From Gonatopus flavifemur (Eukaryota; Arthropoda; Insecta; Hymenoptera; Dryinidae): a stretch of 64,000 bases of DNA. Shown here in pieces: positions 43,329 to 56,345 of the stretch. The DNA lies in assembly GCA_018340375.1 (NCBI GenBank), contig JAFFJZ010000030.1, positions 682,001-746,000 of the forward strand, in the 5' to 3' direction. The translations under genes were made by a program, and so were the position numbers. Within the stretch, counting starts at the first letter, position 1. Each line of letters begins with the position of its first letter. The notes below the pieces were generated by a model, which worked only from the letters and a program-made list of their open reading frames with translations, was not told the DNA's origin and ran no database searches.

Positions 43329-45913
43329 ATTGAGGGTCCCCATGCAATAACCACGTAGGCGCTCGAGGAGCGGCATAAGTATTGTCCAAGCCATGACGTC
43401 AAGGGTCGAAAAAAAAATTCGAAATTTCGAAAATCCAGAAATACTGGACAATAGGGCTTGAAAAATGAATATGAGTCTTCGTTGACGATTTTTTTCTAGG
43501 ATCAGTAGGTTTCGAGAGAAAAAATAAAAACTATCTATTCTTTCGCATCACAAATCAATGTTTTCCAATATTAAATTCGTTCAAACTCGGTCATTTTTCG
43601 ATGTATCTTGATGAATCTTCCGGATTCTGATTCGTAAGACTTCCCCGAAGACATCAGTGTATAAAAAATTCATAAAAGTTGATAATAAATCACAAATTTT
43701 TTAATCCGAAGTGAAAACCCTGTTTTCCATGCTTCGCATTGAAAAAGTGTCAGGGGAAGTATGAGCTACAAAAAACTTCCAGCGACAAAGTTGTTCACTA
43801 GTATATGGACAAACTTTGTGGAAAGGTTCAGATCGATTGGACTCTTAGTTCGCGAAATACAGCGGTTTGTTTATTGACGCGCGACCGAAATTTTTCACCA
43901 TTTTGCGTCATTCATCAATTGAATATCAAGGTCTATATTTCTCTTGAATGAACAATTCGATTGTTTATAACGTTATTATGGAAATACTATTGACCAAAGA
44001 GAAACATTTTCTTGACAACAAAAGTTTCTTATCCTGCGATAATTAGATTTTGCACACAAAAATTTTTATCAAAACACTTGTATTTTCATGAGTATCATAA
44101 GTATATTTGAATAAATTCACATGGCCTGTATTACATAAAGTATCAAATTTTTTAAGCAACACATTATACAGCAAACAAACAATACATGTATTGTTTTTTA
44201 AACAATACATTTTGTAATACATTTTCCTAATACGTTTGCAATTGACTTTGTAATGTTGTGCCTTTCACAAATCGATTATTTTTACACCTTTCCCCCAACT
44301 TTAGCTATTAATGCATCAAAAAATTTTTTTCCCTTTGGAGAGAGATATTTCATCAGATAATTTAAATCATTCTGTTTCTCTTTAGGAATTCCCACTGGAT
44401 GGGGGCCGAATCAACGAAAGGACAAATCAACGAAACCATTGGTTGAAGAGGAAGAGATGTATAATGTATGATGTCTCATTCCTTCCAACTAACGGTTTCG
44501 TTGATTTGGCCTCCATCCTGCCCACTGGTTCAGTGGGTGGTGCTCCGTCTAAATGCTGTACGGTTAATGATTGTTCTATGAAAAATGTTGTACCGTCCCG
44601 ATTTTCATAATAATTATTTTGAAATTTTTCTTGTCAAGCAAATGTTTCTCTTTGGTTAATAGTATTTCCATAATAATTATGAAAATCGGGACGGTACAAC
44701 ATTTTTCATAGAACAATCATTAACCGTACAGCATTTAGACGGAGCACCACTCACTGAACCAGTGGGCATTCCTAAAGAGAAACAGAATGATTTAAATTAT
44801 CTGATGAAATATCTCTCTCCAAAGGGAAAAGAATTTTTTGATGCATTAATAGCTAAAGTTGGGGGAAAGGTGTAAAAATAATCGGTTTGTGAAAGGCACA
44901 ACATTACAAAGTCGATTGCAAACGTATTAGGAAAATGTATTATAAAATGTATTGTTTAAAAAACAATACATGTATTGTTTGTTTGTTGTATAATGTGTTG
45001 TTTAAAAAATTTGATACTTTGTGTAAACAGGCCATGTGAATTTATCCAAATATACTTATGATACTCATGAAAATACACGTGTTTTGATAAAAATTTTTGT
45101 GTACAAAATCTAATTGTCGCAGGATAAGAAACTTTTGTTGTCAAGAAAATGTTTCTCTTTGGTCAATAGTATTTCCATAATAACGTTATAAACAATTGAA
45201 TTGTTCATTCAAGAGAAATGAATACAGAATTTTGCGAAAATAGTTCGATATTCGAATTTTCTGGCCCCAAAACCATAAACCCAGGTTCAAATATTGAGCG
45301 AATACAATCTTTCCTACGGACCTTGATATTTAATTGATGAATGACGCAAAATTTTGGTCGCGCGTTAATAAATAAACCGCTGTATTTCGCGAACTAAGAG
45401 TCCAATCGATCTGAAACTTTCCACAAAGTTTGTCCATATACTAGTGAACAACTTTGTCGCTGGAAGTTTTTTGTAGCTCATACTTCCCCTGACACTTTTT
45501 CAATGCGAAGCATGGAAAACAGGGTTTTCACTTCGGATTAAAAAATTGGTGATTTATTATCAACTTTTATGAATTTTTCATACGCTGTTGTCTTCGGGGA
45601 AGTCTTACGAATTAGAATCCGCAAGATCCATCGAGATACATCGAAAAATGACCGAGTTTGAACGAGTTTAATATTGGAAAACATTGATTTGTGGTGCGAA
45701 AGAATAGATAGTTTTTATTTTTTCTCTCGAAAACTACTGATCCTAGAAAAAAATCGTCAACGAAGACTCATATTCATTTTTCAAGCCCTATTGTCCAGTA
45801 TTTCTAGATTTTCGAAAGTCCGAATTTTTTTTCCGACCCTTGACGTCATGGCTTGGACAATACTTATGCCGCTTCTCGAGCGCCCACGTGGTTATTGCAT
45901 GGGAACCCTCAAT
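43329..45913. mobile_element. Palindromic element C, copy 3 (2.6 kb)
   Basis: AATTGAGGGTCCCCATGCAA at the left returns inverted as TTGCATGGGAACCCTCAATT at the right. The arms match along nearly 1.2 kb each, with a short spacer near 44610-44665. It is a divergent relative of the copy at 25506. The arms carry a coding-like segment near 44690-44873 and its mirror at 44290-44400. No target duplication was identified. Confidence 0.82.
44396..44523. mobile_element. Small insertion in one arm of element C, copy 3
   Basis: About 128 bp with ends GGATGGGGGCCGAATCAACG and CGTTGATTTGGCCTCCATCC, absent from the mirror arm. The flanking CCCACTGG of the arm is split and partly repeated, giving a short target duplication (CCCA or CCCACT). 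Confidence 0.7.
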
Positions 45914-46800
45914 TGTTCGCGCGAATGTTAGTATGATCAGGGTGTCTAGTAATCACCAACGTTAAAATCCCCGGACAATTCCCGGATATTTCTCGGGTAG
46001 AATTCAAATTTCCCGGATTTATAGTGATATACATGTCAATATTTCCTTTTGCAATAATAATTGTTTTCGAACATAGAATCTCTCAACATGATTCAATTCT
46101 TACTCTCTATTATTACAATGTTTTGAATACCGATCAATAATTCACGAACTCAAAAACAACAAACCACCATAATCAGAACATGAAACTTTCAGAATTGGAA
46201 CATCGACTCTAAATAAGAAGAAGATACAAAAAAAACTTCATCTTATCCTTGGAATGGATGTATTCATTAATTTTTTCCGTGAGTTCAACTCATCAATAAC
46301 TGTACAATTAAAAACTCTCATCTTTTTTCAATAAATACAGCGTATCACATTGGAAGCGGTTTTCCGAATTGTTAAGCAATCACATAAATACTTCAAACAA
46401 TAACAAATCTTATAAAACACACTTGAAAATCAAAACTTAACTTGTAGAATGACTTACTTAAATAACAATATTGTATTTAAAGATCATTCATTCAGAATAA
46501 TCCAGCGAAATATCTCCATACGGAGAAAACCCATCATATTTGTGAAAATATTGGGAAAGAAACTTCATTCCCGTGTTTGCAATTATATGTGATCCATTCA
46601 AATTCAAATCGAATGTGATTTCACGATTACTGTAAAATCAGTTATAATGTATTTTTAATTGGAAATTCACGATGCACGGGAATTCCATCGGAATCGGTCA
46701 ATCAAAATTCCAGGTTGAACGAAATGACCAATTAAACAAACAAAAATTCCCGGACTAGACACACTGTAAAACTAATAATAATTGAAAAAGTGACTATCAA

Positions 46801-47017
46801 CCCATACAGCACGTTCGTCCCGATAAATTCATAAAAAGTTCTTCATGAATCCATCGTAGGATTCTTTAAGAGTCCTCATTATAATAGTTCAGTACGAGTT
46901 CTTCATGGGTCCCTGGTATTCAAAATGAATTCCTAAAGAATTATCAAGAATTCTTTATCAATTCTTTCGGAACTGACATAATGGAAGTTCATTAGGGACA
47001 AGTTCGTGCCATGCGGG
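46801..47017. mobile_element. 217-bp CCC...GGG MITE, AA duplication
   Basis: CCCATACAGCACGTTCGTCCC and GGGACAAGTTCGTGCCATGCGGG are imperfect inverted ends, with AA at 46799-46800 and 47018-47019. Confidence 0.6.
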
Positions 47018-47566
47018 AATTCACAGAAAAAGAGTATCGCTGGAGGATGTTTTTGATGAACTTAAGGGGATACCAGCGATCCCTGACGATACAACCCGAG
47101 CCAAATCTTTTCTGACAGAATATTCGACAATGAAGCACTAAAATCGAAATATCGCTCTATAAAGACCATCTTTATTGTTTGAAAAAAGTGTATATACAGC
47201 GATATTTTGATTTTATTGCTCCATTTTCGAATATTTTGTTAGAATAGTTTTGGTCGTGTCCTTTTCGAACCAATAGTTCTGGTCGTATCTGCAGAGGTCG
47301 TTGTCATCACTTTAAGGGGTGAAATAGGTTTCGAAATTTCGAAAAATTGATTGTTTTTTTATTTTTTGATCTGGTAATTCAAAATTTCAAGAATACTTTC
47401 CCGAAGTTCTGAAAGTCAATCGGAGTAAAAGTCTAAGAGAGGGAAGTTATCGTATTCACTGCCAGGGCACTTTTTTTCGAGAAGTATCCGAAAATCAACC
47501 ACCATCGGCTAAGTTTTCAAAATTTTCAGTTCAAAATTTTGAAAAATATTGTTCAAATGTTACTGT

Positions 47567-48058
47567 TCTGTATATCGGTCGAAATTGAGAAATAATTGAT
47601 TATCTCAAATCTTATATGTTCTAATGAAACATTTAACGCATGGATTTCCGACTTTGTACATAAGGAAACGAAATAATGGATCTTCCATCTTGGTCTTATG
47701 AACAAAATAAACCAAACTATGCTTTCGATATCGTTTCGATATACCGATTTTGCGAAATCTATATATCGAAATGACATCGGAAGCATATTTTGGTTTATTT
47801 TGTGCATAAGACCAAGATGATCCATTATTCCGTTTCATTATGCACAAAGCCGAAAATCCATGCGTTGAATATTTCATGGGAACATGTAAGAATTAAGATA
47901 ATCGATTCCCAAGTAACACACGAATGTCCATAGCATGTTCTGCGAACCTTTTTAGCACATTGAATATCCTATGCATGTGCTGTGAATATTCTCGGCATGC
48001 TTTCCGAATGTTGTGTTACTAGGGTTATTCCTCACTTTCGACCGATATATCGTGTGCA
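47567..48058. repeat. Palindrome with a MITE in one arm
   Basis: TATATCGGTCGAAATTGAGAAATAA at the left faces TTATTCCTCACTTTCGACCGATATA at the right. The arms continue to a centre near 47740 (CATCTTGGTCTTATG against CATAAGACCAAGATG). The right arm is split by the 117-bp MITE at 47908. Confidence 0.8.
47908..48024. mobile_element. 117-bp CCC...GGG MITE, TT duplication
   Basis: CCCAAGTAACACACGAATG and CGAATGTTGTGTTACTAGGG are inverted ends, with TT at 47906-47907 and 48025-48026. The other arm of the palindrome shows the empty site with a single TT. Confidence 0.85.
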
Positions 48059-48179
48059 TCCCTAACTCTTGTAGGTGCCTAAAACTTTGGATGAAAAATT
48101 CTTTTACACTATTGGAAAAAAATTGAAAAAAATATGCTTTTTTGCTTCTGAAACTTATATGTCACTCCCCTCAACATAC

Positions 48180-48380
48180 ACTGAGAGGAAAAAAGAATGA
48201 AGACATCGCGGAAAATAGAAGATAATTTTTCGATATTCAATAAATTTCTATTTGAATGACGAAAATTACTATTCAAATAGTAATTTATTGAACTGATGTT
48301 GAGCGATTATCTTCTATTGTCTGCGATCTCTTTAATTTGTCAATGAAGATTGTAATTTTTACGCTTTCTTTTCTCTCAGT
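48180..48380. mobile_element. CACTGAGA-ended short element
   Basis: CACTGAGAGGAAAAAAG at the left and CTTTCTTTTCTCTCAGTG at the right are inverted. An inner hairpin (TTTCTATTTGAATGACG / CTATTCAAATAG) lies between. The target duplication is unclear. Confidence 0.55.
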
Positions 48381-49213
48381 GTTTATAGTTTTACTGCAAG
48401 AACAATGAAACTATCAAATTTCAGTATTTCCACTATGAACTTTTGGTTAAATCACTACGGATATTCTACAGCGATGATCTTTTGTGCCTTCTTGGTTTTA
48501 GAAGCAATTTCCAATGAAAATTTTATATTTTCAAACGCGGTTTTGACAATTTTTCAATGATTTATATTAAAAAATTGGATAAGTTCTCGACTCATAATAC
48601 TGTTCTAGGAAGTATTTGAAGATATGAAACTGAAGCTAGCAGATGACGTAGACTCTAGCTAATTGCAAAATTTTTGTAGAGTGTTGAAACCTGTATCAAT
48701 GAAATTTGTGGATCCTAATCTCTGAGAATGTGTACTTTAGAAAAATTCAAATGCACATTGGCTCGGTTCAATATACGCTGTCTGCTGGTTCACGTCTGCC
48801 AGCTTCATTTTGAAGATTCCTAATGAATATCATAAAAGATATGACCGAAAATATATTTGAACAGACACATTACAAAAATTGAAAATATTTTTTGTTTCAT
48901 CCTATAAATTCCCGATTTCTCAAAAAATTCCCGTACATTTCCCGGATTTTTCCCGAGTAAAAAAAATTCCCGTACAATTCCCAGATTTCCCGAATTTCCC
49001 GGATGCTAGACACCCTGATGATAAATATTTTTTAAATATTTTTCCACTCAATTGAATTCCATTAACTGTAAATACCCATTCTCTAGGACAGTAAAACTGA
49101 CCTGAAACTTTTTATTGAGGGATTTCAGAAGATTTTTAATTACAATTTACATTTTACGAATCTCAACACCAAAGTGATTATGATCACTAGAAAACTCTCG
49201 TAAGACTTTTGTA

Positions 49214-49457
49214 CCCTGGTTAAAAAAAATCCATTGATTCTCGCCAAATCTCATTGATTTTTGAAATCCTGTTGAATCCCGACAATGTTCTGACCAAATC
49301 CTATTGAACTTTTTTCAATGAGATCCAATCAGATGAATGTATTTTTCCAATGTGATTCTGATCAAATCTTGCCGAATCTGATTGAAGTTTGTACAATGTT
49401 CTGATTCAATCCCATAAAATTCCATTTGTCAGATTCAATGGATTCTTTCAACCAGGG
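49214..49457. mobile_element. 244-bp CCCTGGTT MITE, TA duplication
   Basis: CCCTGGTTAAAAAAAATCCATTGA at the left and TCAATGGATTCTTTCAACCAGGG at the right are inverted ends, flanked by TA at 49212-49213 and 49458-49459. Confidence 0.8.
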
Positions 49458-49459
49458 TA

Positions 49460-51560
49460 ACGTATTGGATATTTATGATGATTGTTATTTGGAGATTCAG
49501 AAAAGATGACGATATGAGAAGATTCTAATTGTTTTGAAGTTTGGGGACATTTTTTTCACAATTAATTTTCTTCAACAGATTGAACCTTTGAAAAACCCAA
49601 ATTAAAATTGATTCATGTTTCATTAATTTTCCTCGAATATTACCATAGTTATATATGAGTGACTACAAACATAACCTCTGATTTAACTGTGTTTTATTAC
49701 AATTTTCAAATATTTACTAGCATTTTGATTCGGATATCCTTCCTTCATGAAGTACAGGAGGAGGACTTCTAAATTTTGTTTACTGTGAACCTAAGATTGT
49801 ATTGACCCCAAATTAGGGGTGGGATTCTTATCCGAAATTTTCGATTATCCGGATATCCGAATATTCGAATATTCGTAGGATCGAATAAATGATCAGGTTA
49901 TCCAGGTCAGGATAATCCGGATATCCGGATAATCGGAAAATCCGGATAATCCGATTAAGTTGCATCATTTTCATAAATTTATTATCGATTGCATTAAGAT
50001 TCGTCCAACAAGTGCTCGTAAACTCCTGGACTGCACAATTTTGTTGGAATTCTTCAACCTTTTCAACAAACTTTTCTTTGCCCAATGGTACAGTGTGAGT
50101 ACTGGCAAGGTTGGAATGCCAGTACTGCGCCTGATACAAAACATCATTTTTTCGCTTCTGTTCCAGTATTGACAAAACAACTGGTCTTTGTGAAGTGCCA
50201 AAGTTCTATCACCGCAAGTTCACTTAGAATGTCAGTACCGACACGATTGTAAATGTCATACTGATCCGTACGTTACATGATGTTATCATTTCGACTAGCT
50301 AGTAATCAATCAGTATCATTGATTCAACTGACCCTGTAGTGGTGAGTTTGGATTTGCCAGTGCTGGCAACTCTGGCAGCAGTACTGAGCCAGTAGCGGCC
50401 CATGTTTCCATTTCCACATGGAATCTTACATTTACATATGTTATATTGCTTTTTACATCACATGTACATATTTTCATTATACGCTAAACAACACTTTGAT
50501 TGTTGAATTTTGATGTTATAGAACTCTCTTTAATATAACAAGGTCAATGAATAGAGTACACGGAAAAAAAGAACATACTTGCAGCAGCAAGTCATTCCGT
50601 TCCAAGAGAATAGTTTTTGTTTCTAAGTTAAGAGGATACAAAGAATTCTCTTTTAACCAATTGATGAAAATGGAAATTGATTTTTTCCTAACTACCCTAA
50701 CACGAGAAATCTTGGATTACTTTAATTATCTATTTCGTGAATGTCATTTATTTTATACGAATTTCTACATGAATCAAAATTCTAACGAGCGATCATAATA
50801 CATGGCAATTTGAGGGCTGCATTGTCATCTCGGACAATCGCCGATGTGATAAAGACTTTGATTCTCACTTGCAAGACCCGGGTTCGATCTTCTCTCAGGG
50901 ACATTTTTTATCATCTCCTCATTATTCGATTGTCTTCTATGAACAGGATTAACGCACATGATTGCATTGTTTTAAAAGTCAGGGACATTATTTTTTTCCC
51001 AGTATAACGTAATTTTCTCAGATATTTGACATTCTTGCATATACTTTTCAGATATCACGACAATATGACTGCATATAGTTGTAATATTACCATGATTAAA
51101 AACCGCGGACATAAGAAATTGTACACTGAGAAAAAAAGATTGTGAATTCAAAGACGGTTTAGTTCTTTCAACTACATCGCGGGCTTAAATACAGCGAATC
51201 TCACGGAATAGTTCCGTCAACTACATCGTATGTTTGTAAAGATTGATTCCCATCAACTACACATGTAGTTGACAGAACTAAATGGTAATTTGATCCAATA
51301 CATCATTCTTTTAACATAAAAATGATACTTATTACAATCAATTGTACCGTATTTCATTAGATTCAATAATTATTCCAATCAACTCAATAGAAGAATCCGT
51401 TCAAGGTTACAAGATGTTTAATGCAAGACTATTTCATTTCAAATCATAAATATATTCATTTAAAAAAAATGTGTAAATCAAAAAGTTAATCTTTATTTGT
51501 TTACTGTTCAATCTCTGAAATGCTTCGATATCCCACCATGATGATACCGGTAAGTGTATA
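49460..51560. other. Mostly unassigned sequence
   Basis: A run of ATCCGGATA-type words lies at 49830-49955. A minus-strand open stretch at 49955-50175 (SILEQKRKNDVLYQAQYWHS) was not recognised. A B-box-like GGGTTCGATC near 50880 may mark a decayed SINE; its A box is not convincing. ACACGGAAAAAAAG at 50560 and ACTGAGAAAAAAAG near 51126 look like single MITE ends. Confidence 0.35.
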
Positions 51561-52526
51561 TCAATCCTAACAAAAATCTAAAAATACATTCAAGCGAAAA
51601 TTCTCCTACAATAAGAATTTCGATAAGATACAACAGGATATGCTTCACTTGAAAAAAAAAGATGTGAAATCAATATGAGCTGCCAAGTACATTCGGTTAT
51701 TCAAATGGTATGTAAACGATTTCTTGTATACTGTAACTTCAGTTTGTTTAAATTGTATTCAAAGCGATTTATGATTGTATTGAATTAACAATATATAGTG
51801 AGGTGAAACAAAAATTAGGTTCAACCATTTGACGTACTACCCTGGGAGAAATGTTACAAGTTCTTCCCTATGACCGATGAGGCACTAAGAAGGAAGAACT
51901 AATTAGGAAAAACTAGCAAGGGGCTAGTCAATAACTGATAAGTTGGATCCAACTAGCATTGATTGGGACAAACTAATGAGTTACTCATCAGTATTTGATA
52001 ATCTGAACTAATTAATAATAGTAGAGTAAAATCTTCTCTACTGATAATTACAAGTATTCACTCCAGGTATAAATTGAATGAAGAGACATGAGCTCTTCAA
52101 TCTTGGATTGAATAAAATGTTCCTTGCACTTTTTATCAGAAGAGACGACATTTTTGATGGAATAACTTTAAAGATGAGTAGGGATTGAGCAACAATTTTG
52201 GCATGATTCATAAGTGAAGATAACTTTTTATTCATTCCAAGACTCGAGAGGTAATTTCTCTTAATTGCATCTATATTCTAAGTGAAGAGTTGTAGTTATT
52301 ACTACAGTATACCCCCTAAATTTCTAAGAGTGAAATTTCCACTCTCAATGTAAAATGCATTAGCACTTTCACTCTCCAGGAGTGACAAGATCACTTTAGT
52401 AGAGTAAATCTCTCCACTTTTCAAACTAGAATGAAAAGTATCACTCGTAAGTAGAGAGTGAATTATACTTCACCTATTTGTGAATTAAAATATCACCTGT
52501 CTTAGAGCAAAATATCCCAGCTTATT

Positions 52527-54782
52527 CATATTAAATCGATGCTCAGATTTTCTATGTCTTGCAATGCTTGGTTTTGAATATTCATCTAAACTTTTGTTTA
52601 CTTTCAGGATAATTATTTCATTCTCTTGGAAACTTATGGAATTTTCTTATTAAAAGTGATGGTACTGATCTGGAATACCTTTAGTTCTATATGATACCAA
52701 TAATTGATAATCCTAGGTGTCATTAGCCAATACCTCATGACTCATACCTCATTAGTCACTGTGTGTGATACCATGTATTCATGAACAATAGTGAGTATAC
52801 CCTGTAACAATAAACAATACTGGATATAGTTGATAAATACCATGTATCGATGAACAATATTGGATGTAGTTGATCGATACCATGTATTCATGAACAATAT
52901 TGGATACAGTTGATCGATGCCATGGATCGATGAACAAAATTGGATATAGTTGATCGATACCACATATCCTTGTAGGAGATGATATTTAGGTTGTTTGAAC
53001 TGTATATATGAACCTTAATGTTGATTTTATTTATGGAAATTGCAATTGTAGATCTCTTTCAATTTCATAAAACTATTTTGAATTAAATCTTACGAAAGCT
53101 TTTCAAATTGATATTCCAGTACTGGATGTACCATACTGAAAATCATTTCAGTTCTTTGGGTTGATTTTTCATAAAAGAGTTTGTTTTTTGTGATTTATTA
53201 AGTTATACAAACAATTTTTACAAAACCCCAGTAATTTTACACTTTTGAATCATGAAACATTTATTCTGATACATAGTTTAAAGTGTTTTGTCTTTTCAGA
53301 TACCCAAGAACGTTTCAAACAAAACATTTCATTTCAAGTATCTACATTTCATTGAAAACATGTCATTCAATGGGATATTTTGATCACAGTCTTCTTGTAT
53401 TGTAAGAGTTCCTTTCAGATTCATATACTCTTACTAAAATCCATTGAAAATCTGAATTATTCTTTGACTTATTCTCTTTTCATGGGCTTTTTTAATGGCT
53501 TATGTATATGTTTATTAATCGTATAACACTAATATACAACTATCCAATTGCATCGTAAAATATAACACCTTTTCATGTATACATCTCACATATCTGTGGC
53601 CTGTGGCCTTCATTATGAAACATTCAGTATATCTTGTTAATGTTAGGTTGAATTATGTATAATAATTTCATTAATTGTGATAAATGTTCGAAATATAATG
53701 AATGTTTCACAGTAAACGGTACAGATGTATGAGATGTATACATGAAAAGGTGTTATATTTTACAATGCAATTGGATAGTTGTATATCAGTGTTATACGAT
53801 TAATAAACATATACATAAGTCATTAAAAAAGCCCATGAAAAGAGAATAAGTCAAAGAATAATTCAGATTTTCAATGGATTTTAGTAAGAGTATATGAATC
53901 TGAAAGGAACTCTTACAATACAAGAAGACTGTGATCAAAATATTCCATTGAATGACATGTTTTCAATGAAATGTAGATACTGGAAATAAAATGTTTTGTT
54001 TGAAACGTTCTTGGGTATCTGAAAAGACAAAACACTTTAAACTATGTATCAGAATAAATGTTTCATGATTCAAAAGTGTAAAATTACTGGGGTTTTGTAA
54101 AAATTGTTTGTATAACTTAATAAATCACAAAAAACAAACTCTTTTATGAAAAATCAACCCAAAGAACTGAAATGATTTTCAGTATGGTACATCCAGTACT
54201 GGAATATCAATTTGAAAAGTTTTCGTAAGATTTAATTCAAAATAGTTTTATGAAATTGAAAGAGATCTACAATTGCAATTTCCATAAATAAAATCAACAT
54301 TAAGGTTCATATATACAGTTCAAACAACCTAAATATGATCTCCTACAAGGATATGTGGTATCGATCAACTATATCCAATTTTGTTCATCGATTCATGGCA
54401 TCGATCAACTGTATCCAATATTGTTCATGAATACATGGTATCGATCAACTACATCCAATATTGTTCATCGATACATGGTATTTATCAACTATATCCAGTA
54501 TTGTTTATTGTTACAGGGTATACTCACAATTGTTTATCAATACATGGTATCAAACACAGTGACTCAGATATGCGGTATTGACTAATGACACCTAGGATTA
54601 TCAATTATTAGTATCATACAGAACTAAAGGTATTCCAAATCAGCACAATCACTTTCAATAAGGAAATTCTGTAAGTCTCCAAGAGAATGAAATAATGATC
54701 TTGAAAGTAAAGAAAAATTTGGATATAGACTCAAACCAAAGCATTGCAAAAAATAGAAACTTTGAGCGTCGATTTAATATAC
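52527..54782. repeat. 2.26-kb palindrome core of element A
   Basis: Arms of about 1.1 kb match as reverse complements, including the 40-bp tandem array on both sides (about 52755-52970 inverted and 54352-54571 direct). The centre lies in the TTATGAAACATTCAGTATAT region near 53620-53690. Confidence 0.9.
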
Positions 54783-55164
54783 ATTGAATTAAATTCACTT
54801 CGAAATTCACAATTCACTTCATATGAAATTATCCATCAATAATGGTAAGTTCAATTCATTTTATTGATAAAATTATATAACCTCTCACAGTACATATATC
54901 TCATATAAGTATATGTGATTCAAAAATTTTGAGGTTAGAAAATTACATGGATTGGAAATTTGTCAACGTCGGAATCCAATTCTATTCACTGGCACATCAT
55001 TACAAAATTTTCAATACTTCGCTATATTTATCCCTAATATTATAATGATTCAAAAATTTATCGAGTCTGATTCGATTATTATTGTAACACATCGTTCTAC
55101 AGGAAATCAACCGAGGTACTCCAGGAACACTTGTTGCAACTTTTTCTACCACAGACGCAAGTGT

Positions 55165-55242
55165 CGGTTCAGCTCAGGTCGTTTAGGCATAGGTTGTGTA
55201 GGTTCACGTTCAGGTAGGTTGATTACAGCGGTTCGAATCCTC
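55165..55242 (+). other. tRNA-derived segment in element A, copy 2
   Basis: TTCAGCTCAGGTCG and GGTTCGAATCC repeat the A- and B-box-like words of copy 1 at 2126 and 2188. Confidence 0.5.
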
Positions 55243-56345
55243 GAAGGTGGATAATAAATTCCCATCAGTACAACGAGCAATTACAGAATGTTGCGGAGTT
55301 TGGGGATGTTGGTGAAAAGATAAAAATGGATTATTTTTATTTTTTTTTACAAAAATAACTAAAATCTGTGACAGATTTTTTTCCCCCTGAAATACACATT
55401 TTTCAAGAGTGCTATTCCACTCCAAGAAATTTAGAGAGTCATATTTATTCCAAAAAATTCCTCGTCAGTTACTGACAAGTGCCTCATCAGTTACTTTCTA
55501 GTGTCTGCTTAGTTTACCTGATTAGTCCCTCGTTGGTGCGAGTGTTACATCCCTCATCAGTTACCGGTAAGTTTTCCCGATTAGTGCCTCACCAGTGAAA
55601 AGGATGAACTGATTAGTGCCTTATGGTTTACTAGCGAGAATTTCTACCAGGGTAGAAACAACTCTGACCTATTTGAAACTCAACGTGTTGATCGTTTCTA
55701 ATATGTTTTGAAATTTTTCACATACCAGAAACAGCGCTAAGTTATTCCAAACCGAACGCGTTAGTCGTTCCAAATAGATTTTGAAATCCACGTCAATGCG
55801 GAACACTTGGCGCGGCCGATGAAGATTTTATTATCCAACGTTTTGATCACATACTTTCAACAGAATTGTTTGAATACACTTGAGGCTCAAAACTCACGGA
55901 ATCGGCCGCGCCAAGTGTTCCGCATTGACGTGGATTTCAGAATCTATTTGGAACGACTAACGCGTTTGGTTTGGAATAACTTAGCGCTGTTTCTGGTATG
56001 TGAAAAATTTCAAAACATATTAGAAACGATCAACACGTTGAGTTTCAAAAAGGTCAGAGTTGTTTCTAGTATGTCAAATGGTTGAACCTAATTTTTGTTT
56101 CACCTCACTATATATTGTTAATTCAATACAATCATAAATCGCTTTGAATACAATTTAAACAAACTGAAGTCACAATATACAAGAAATCGTTTACATACCA
56201 TTTGAATAACCGAATGTACTTGGCAGCTCATATTGATTTCACATCTTTTTTTTTCAAGTGAAGCATATCTTGTTGTATCTTATCGAAATTCTTATTGTAG
56301 GAGAATTTTCGTTTGAATGTATTTTTAGATTTTTTTTAGGATTGA

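Larger units (their letters stand above)
45938..49017. mobile_element. Compound element with CAGGGTGTCTAG ends (hAT-like)
   Basis: CAGGGTGTCTAG at 45938 and CTAGACACCCTG ending 49017 are inverted, and TCCCGGA-type words are dense next to both ends. ATGAT flanks both sides (45933-45937, 49018-49022). A second CTAGACACACTG near 46766 suggests a shorter 0.83-kb element with a further element nested or joined. The terminal motif is common among insect hAT relatives, but an 8-bp duplication is not seen. No transposase is present. Confidence 0.5.
51840..55652. mobile_element. Element A, copy 2, complete (3.8 kb), TA duplication
   Basis: CCCTGGGAGAAAT at 51840 and ATTTCTACCAGGG ending at 55652 are the termini, with TA at 51838-51839 and 55653-55654. 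Its core is a 2.26-kb palindrome (52527-54782, centre near 53655). Outer unique parts lie at 51840-52527 and 54783-55652. The left part has many GATGAGGCACTA/ACTAGC words, and the right part related CAGTTACT/GATTAGTGCC words. No transposase was found, so it must move with help from elsewhere, if at all. Confidence 0.88.
51561..56345. mobile_element. Palindromic element B, split by element A
   Basis: The outer arms 51561-51839 and 56073-56345 are near-exact complements (TCAATCCTAACAAAAATC against the end at 56345). The palindrome continues inward as 55655-55820 against 55903-56072, around a loop near 55860. Without element A, element B is about 970 bp and folds completely. Element A lies in its left arm at a TA. 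An apparent 92-residue frame at 55807-56085 runs through the palindrome and is not a gene. Confidence 0.85.

Noticed and set aside
55807..56085. 92-residue open frame
   Set aside because: It runs through the loop and both arms of palindrome B, so sequence and complement are read in one frame.
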